Source: JACJWR01 sp964627505 (lineage in GTDB: Bacteria > Actinomycetota > Actinomycetes > S36-B12 > UBA10799). Taken from it: 17,375 bases of DNA. Below are positions 14,355 to 17,375 of this stretch, piece by piece; positions within the stretch are counted from its first letter, which is position 1, and every line of letters begins with the position of its first letter. The stretch covers positions 1 through 17,375 of the forward strand of contig CAZVKB010000054.1 of the NCBI GenBank assembly GCA_964627505.1, written 5' to 3'. Below the pieces are notes generated by a model. The model searched no databases. It was not told the origin of the DNA and saw only the letters and a list, made by a program, of their open reading frames with translations. The position numbers and the translations under genes are program-made.

Positions 14355-14380
14355 GGGAGAAACATCTCCGATTTTGGCTA

Positions 14381-14405
14381 TCGACTATGTCGAGGAAGTC
14401 GACAT
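14381..14405. promoter_or_regulatory. Inverted-repeat cluster, candidate operator for the alkylsulfatase
   Basis: Three alternating half-sites lie in 25 bases: TCGAC (14381-14385), TAT, GTCGA (14389-14393), GGAAG, TCGAC (14399-14403). The last two are embedded in a perfect 7-bp inverted repeat, ATGTCGA / TCGACAT, with a 5-base spacer (14387-14405). It lies about 200 bases upstream of the alkylsulfatase start and just past the isochorismatase stop, where a dimeric repressor could bind. The remaining 14406-14607 holds only a short basic open frame (14512-14586) that I do not accept as a gene. Confidence 0.35.
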
Positions 14406-14607
14406 TGGCGTGTGGTTGGGGGCTCGTAAACCGGGAACCGGCCAAAGTCCCAAGTATTTTCGAGCCTGCCGCAGCAGTCGTTTCAGGCAATACTGTGCGG
14501 GTGACCGCCAGATGAAGAAGATCGCAAGGCGTGTGAACGGCAGACCGCGGTTTGCGACGACTAACAAAACAAGCAACGCGGCTTAGCTGCGCGGGATGGA
14601 GAAACCC

Positions 14608-16599
14608 ATGACTCACGAGCACTTCCACGAGCACGGCAAGTTACCGAGCGCAGCCACAATCGAGGCGCGGGCAGCGGCCAAAGACCAATTGCCTTTCGAC
14701 GATGAACGGGATTTTGCGGAAGCGCGGCGTGGGTTTATCGCGGCTCCGGACTACCGGCAGATCATGGCTGCGTCCGGCCATGTCGCCTGGGACATGGGTA
14801 ATTATGACTTCCTGCTGTCGGGTGAGGACTTCGACTCGATTCATCCATCACTGCAGCGACAGGCCATCCTCAACATGGAGTACGGCCTCTACGAGGTGGT
14901 GCCCGGGCAGATCTATCAGGTGCGCGGATTCGACCTGGCGAACATCTCGTTCATCAGGTCGGCGACGGGGTGGATCGTCTTCGACCCGTTGACAGCCGCG
15001 GAGACGGCTTCGGCGGCGTTGGCCCTGATCAATGAACATTTGGGGGAGCGCCCGGTGGTCGCGGTGGTGTATTCGCATTCACACGGCGACCATTTTGGTG
15101 GGGCCCACGGCGTGGTGGATCTTGCCGACGTGCAATCGGGCAAGGTGCCGGTGATTGCTCCGGTGGGGTTTTTGGAGCACGCGGTGGCAGAGAACGTCTA
15201 CGCCGGCAACGCCATGAATCGTCGGATGTTCTATCAGTACGGGTCACTGTTGGATCGCAGCCCATTCGGTCATGTGGACCAGGCCATCGGGAAAGGCGTC
15301 GCAGCCGGAACTGCCGGACTGATCGCGCCCACGGTGGACATCGTCGAGGACATTGAGGAACTCACAGTCGACGGTGTCCGGATGGTGTTCCAGAACACTC
15401 CAGGAACAGAGGCTCCCGCGGAAATGAACACGTGGTTCCCTGACCTCAAAGCGTTCTGGGCAGCGGAAAACATCGTCGCCACCATCCACAACATCTACAC
15501 GTTGCGAGGCGCTTTGGTGCGAGATGCACTGGAGTGGTCACGGCAGATCAACAAGGCGCTCTACCTGTTCGGGGGTGAAGCGGAGGTGATGTTTGCCTCG
15601 CATACCTGGCCGCGGTGGGGCAATGATCGGATTCGCGAGATCATGCGCATCCAACGCGACACCTACGCCCATCTGAACAACGGAGTCATGCATCTGGCTA
15701 ATCAGGGCGTGACCATCAATGAGATCCATCGGACCTATTCGGTTCCGGCATCGTTGCAGAGTGAGTGGGCGGCGCGCAGCTACCACGGTTCGGTAGAGCA
15801 CAACTCCCGCGCAGTCATCAACCGCTACCTGGGTTACTGGGACGGCAACCCCGCGACGTTGATTCCGCTCTCGCCGCGGGAGTCGGCGCCACTCTATGTG
15901 GAAATGATGGGCGGTCCCGAGCCCATCGTGGAACGGGCCGAGCAGCTGCTGGCTGACGGCGACTACTTGCTGGCGATCGAGATTCTCAACAAACTTGTGT
16001 ATGCCGAGCCGGGGCATGCAGCCGGCAGTGGACTTCTTGCGGATGCTTTCGAGCAAATGGGTTACCAGCAGGAAAGCCCCAGTGTGCGCAACAGTTTCCT
16101 GGCCGCGGCGCTGGAGTTGCGCTCGGGAATTCCCACCGGTGAGGCCCCAAAGAGCACGGGACCTGATCTGGTGCGAGCGCTGAGCACGTTGCAGTTCCTG
16201 GACTACCTCGGCATTCGCCTGGATTCATCAAAAGTCGGCGACGCCGCTTTTGTGATGAACCTCGTGACTCCAGACAATGGGGAGACGTTTGTGGTGGAGG
16301 TGAGCAATGGCACGTTGACCAGCTTGCAGGGGTTCCTGGCGGAGCAACCGGACCTCACCATCACAATCAACCGTGCGGATCTGGAGAACGCGATGATCGG
16401 TGTGGTGCCGTTGGCTCAACAGGTGGCCGATGGCACCGCGGTGCTTGAGGGCGACCCGTCACCGCTGATGGTGCTGGCCGGAGCACTCACGGAATTCGAT
16501 CCTGATTTCGCGATCATGCCGGGCACAGTTCCTGGTCCGCACGCGGTCCCGGCCGATGCGTTTGCCGTGCGGGAGTTGGGCGACACCAGCGGTTGCTGA
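14608..16599 (+). CDS. Alkylsulfatase of the SdsA1/BDS1 type
   Basis: 663 residues, close to the usual length of SdsA1-like enzymes. They hydrolyse primary alkyl sulfates such as dodecyl sulfate to alcohol and sulfate using two zinc ions. The metallo-beta-lactamase domain (about 90-340) has YSHSHGDHFGG with ligands His157, His159, Asp161 and His162, followed by Glu272 in PAEMNTW, Glu287 in WAAENI and His332 in ASHTWPRWG. A helical dimerisation domain follows (about 370-520; RYLGYWDGNPATLIPLSP is characteristic), then a C-terminal SCP2-like lipid-binding domain (about 530-655) that would gather the alkyl chain. ATG 14608 is chosen because GGAGA at 14598-14602 sits five bases upstream; an ATG at 14596 is possible. 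No signal peptide is visible, so a cytosolic enzyme is likely. The His-rich start (THEHFHEHGK) is unusual. Confidence 0.93.
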   Translation: MTHEHFHEHGKLPSAATIEARAAAKDQLPFDDERDFAEARRGFIAAPDYRQIMAASGHVAWDMGNYDFLLSGEDFDSIHPSLQRQAILNMEYGLYEVVPGQIYQVRGFDLANISFIRSATGWIVFDPLTAAETASAALALINEHLGERPVVAVVYSHSHGDHFGGAHGVVDLADVQSGKVPVIAPVGFLEHAVAENVYAGNAMNRRMFYQYGSLLDRSPFGHVDQAIGKGVAAGTAGLIAPTVDIVEDIEELTVDGVRMVFQNTPGTEAPAEMNTWFPDLKAFWAAENIVATIHNIYTLRGALVRDALEWSRQINKALYLFGGEAEVMFASHTWPRWGNDRIREIMRIQRDTYAHLNNGVMHLANQGVTINEIHRTYSVPASLQSEWAARSYHGSVEHNSRAVINRYLGYWDGNPATLIPLSPRESAPLYVEMMGGPEPIVERAEQLLADGDYLLAIEILNKLVYAEPGHAAGSGLLADAFEQMGYQQESPSVRNSFLAAALELRSGIPTGEAPKSTGPDLVRALSTLQFLDYLGIRLDSSKVGDAAFVMNLVTPDNGETFVVEVSNGTLTSLQGFLAEQPDLTITINRADLENAMIGVVPLAQQVADGTAVLEGDPSPLMVLAGALTEFDPDFAIMPGTVPGPHAVPADAFAVRELGDTSGC

Positions 16600-16627
16600 A
16601 TAGCGAGTCAGGCACGCACGGCACCGG

Positions 16628-16753
16628 TCAGCCGAGCACTTCCGCGCCGCCCCGAGTGCCGATCTCCAGAGCCTCACGGGCAGTCATCCACTCGGCGGCG
16701 CGAAGCGGGTCAGAGGTAGACAACTCGGCGGCCGCGGAAATCTGATCGTCCAC
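16628..16753 (-). pseudogene. Relic of an amidohydrolase/deaminase C-terminal part
   Basis: On the minus strand this frame ends with EWMTAREALEIGTRGGAEVLG then TGA. That closely resembles the conserved segment of atrazine-chlorohydrolase/8-oxoguanine-deaminase-type amidohydrolases, normally T-x-x-E-A-L-x-x-A-T-x-G-G-A-x-V-L-G-R-D and then about 60 further residues. Here it stops right after the LG. Upstream, the frame runs open to 16924 but loses resemblance to the family and has no ATG; only GTG 16753 could start it. It is best explained as a fragment of a degraded gene. It is convergent with the alkylsulfatase, which ends at 16599. Confidence 0.45.
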
Positions 16754-17154
16754 GCGGCAGCCATTCTGGAAGACATACGAGTGGTCGAACAGGGTGGTGC
16801 AACAGTTGCATGATTGCGAACGCGTTGAAGACGACGAGCAGTTCTGGTAGGTCGATGGACCTGCTTGCTCCGGGCTGAGCCTCGTGCCAGCACCACTGTC
16901 GCAACCCTGGCACTTCCTGGTACATCATCTTCGGCCTGATCGGTCTGGTCCGCGCACTGCCGGGTTTCAGGTAATGAACCCGATTCCCGGAGTGGACGAT
17001 TGACCTGGGCGCTTTGTTGACACGTGGGTCTTAGACCCCAAAATCCGTTCGGTCATCACGGACGCCGATCGTGAGCGATGAGCCAGTCGGACTCGGCGTA
17101 CTGTGTGAAGGTGAGCACGGGTGCTGGCCGCCGGATCAAGACGGAGCCGAACTG
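16754..17154. other. Tract without a supportable gene
   Basis: About 400 bases in which several overlapping short frames exist on both strands, none with a good start, ribosome binding site and recognisable sequence. A short plus-strand stretch (about 17015-17080) reads FVDTWVLDPKIRSVITDADR between two stops and looks protein-like, so this may be decayed coding DNA continuous with the relic before it. No repeat, tRNA or clear terminator was seen. Confidence 0.5.
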
Positions 17155-17375
17155 ATGGGGAACAACCATCGGCCCGTCGACCTCCCGCCGAAATTTGCTG
17201 CCGCGTCGAACCCAGCCACGGCACCGACCCTGGCTCACGCGGCGGCCGGCGATGGTGCGCTGGTGACATTCGCCGTGCCGGGCAGCGTGATGGTTGTGGG
17301 CCACGACCATATGCTGCCTGTCCCGCGGTCACTTTCGCCGCGACCAATAGTGGGCGACCTTGTGGTCGTGACGGC
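17155..17375 (+). CDS. Possible start of a gene running off the end (partial)
   Basis: ATG 17155 is preceded by GGAG at 17143-17146 with an eight-base spacer, and the frame stays open for 73 codons to the end of the window. It begins MGNNHRPVDLPPKFAAAS and later reads LVTFAVPGSVMVVGHDHML. Third codon positions are GC-rich. I recognise no family. A minus-strand frame over 17056-17310 overlaps it and is also open, so strand assignment is tentative. Confidence 0.25.
   Translation, partial: MGNNHRPVDLPPKFAAASNPATAPTLAHAAAGDGALVTFAVPGSVMVVGHDHMLPVPRSLSPRPIVGDLVVVT

Noticed and set aside
14512..14586. Short basic plus-strand frame MKKIARRVNGRPRF... before the alkylsulfatase
   Set aside because: Only 24 residues, no Shine-Dalgarno sequence, and no leader or signal features.
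1..17375. CRISPR array, tRNA, rRNA, insertion sequence, phage genes
   Set aside because: No regularly spaced repeats, no cloverleaf-like segment and no transposase, integrase or structural phage protein were seen in either strand.

Overview
The window is high-GC bacterial DNA from an Actinomycetota-like chromosome. The signs are dense genes with short gaps, GTG and TTG starts, a SigK/RskA-type sigma/anti-sigma pair, a secretory-lipase-family protein and GC-rich codon third positions. No rRNA, tRNA, CRISPR array or insertion sequence was recognised. I cannot name a genus from the sequence alone.

Region by region. (1) Bases 1-2554: the first codons of a divergent minus-strand gene, then a large membrane fusion of a b-type cytochrome and a sulfite-oxidase-like molybdopterin domain, followed directly by a truncated PrsW-like protease remnant. 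(2) Bases 2558-4934, minus strand: a secretory lipase with a complete Ser-Asp-His triad, tightly coupled to a polytopic membrane protein of unknown function. (3) Bases 5056-7738, plus strand: a soluble PAS-GGDEF diguanylate cyclase, a roughly 450-base spacer holding a possible decayed small secreted-protein gene on the other strand, and a metal-dependent amidohydrolase of the prolidase/imidazolonepropionase-like group. (4) Bases 7755-10562, minus strand: one compact operon of thioredoxin-like lipoprotein, CcdA-type thiol electron carrier, ECF sigma factor (SigK-like) and membrane anti-sigma factor (RskA-like), with a plausible SigK-type promoter in front. It couples extracytoplasmic disulfide chemistry to a transcriptional switch. 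(5) Bases 10672-13573, minus strand: an APC-family permease, a DUF418 (YeiB-like) membrane protein and, upstream of it, a 42-residue gene. That peptide has a double-glycine leader (...EDVSGG) and a proline-rich tail, so it looks like a secreted or processed peptide precursor. A long hairpin that contains its stop codon separates it from the DUF418 gene. (6) Bases 13764-16599, plus strand: an isochorismatase-fold hydrolase that lacks the usual catalytic cysteine, an inverted-repeat cluster that may be an operator, and an SdsA1-type alkylsulfatase. (7) Bases 16600-17375: a degraded tract with a relic of an amidohydrolase/deaminase C-terminus, and possibly the start of another gene running off the end.

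The most unusual item is the small double-glycine-leader peptide gene at 13445-13573 with its stop-codon hairpin. No modification enzyme or C39 peptidase transporter is visible in the window, so its maturation is an open question. The second is the redox operon, where the sigma factor has no cysteine but the anti-sigma factor carries an HxxxCxxC motif.
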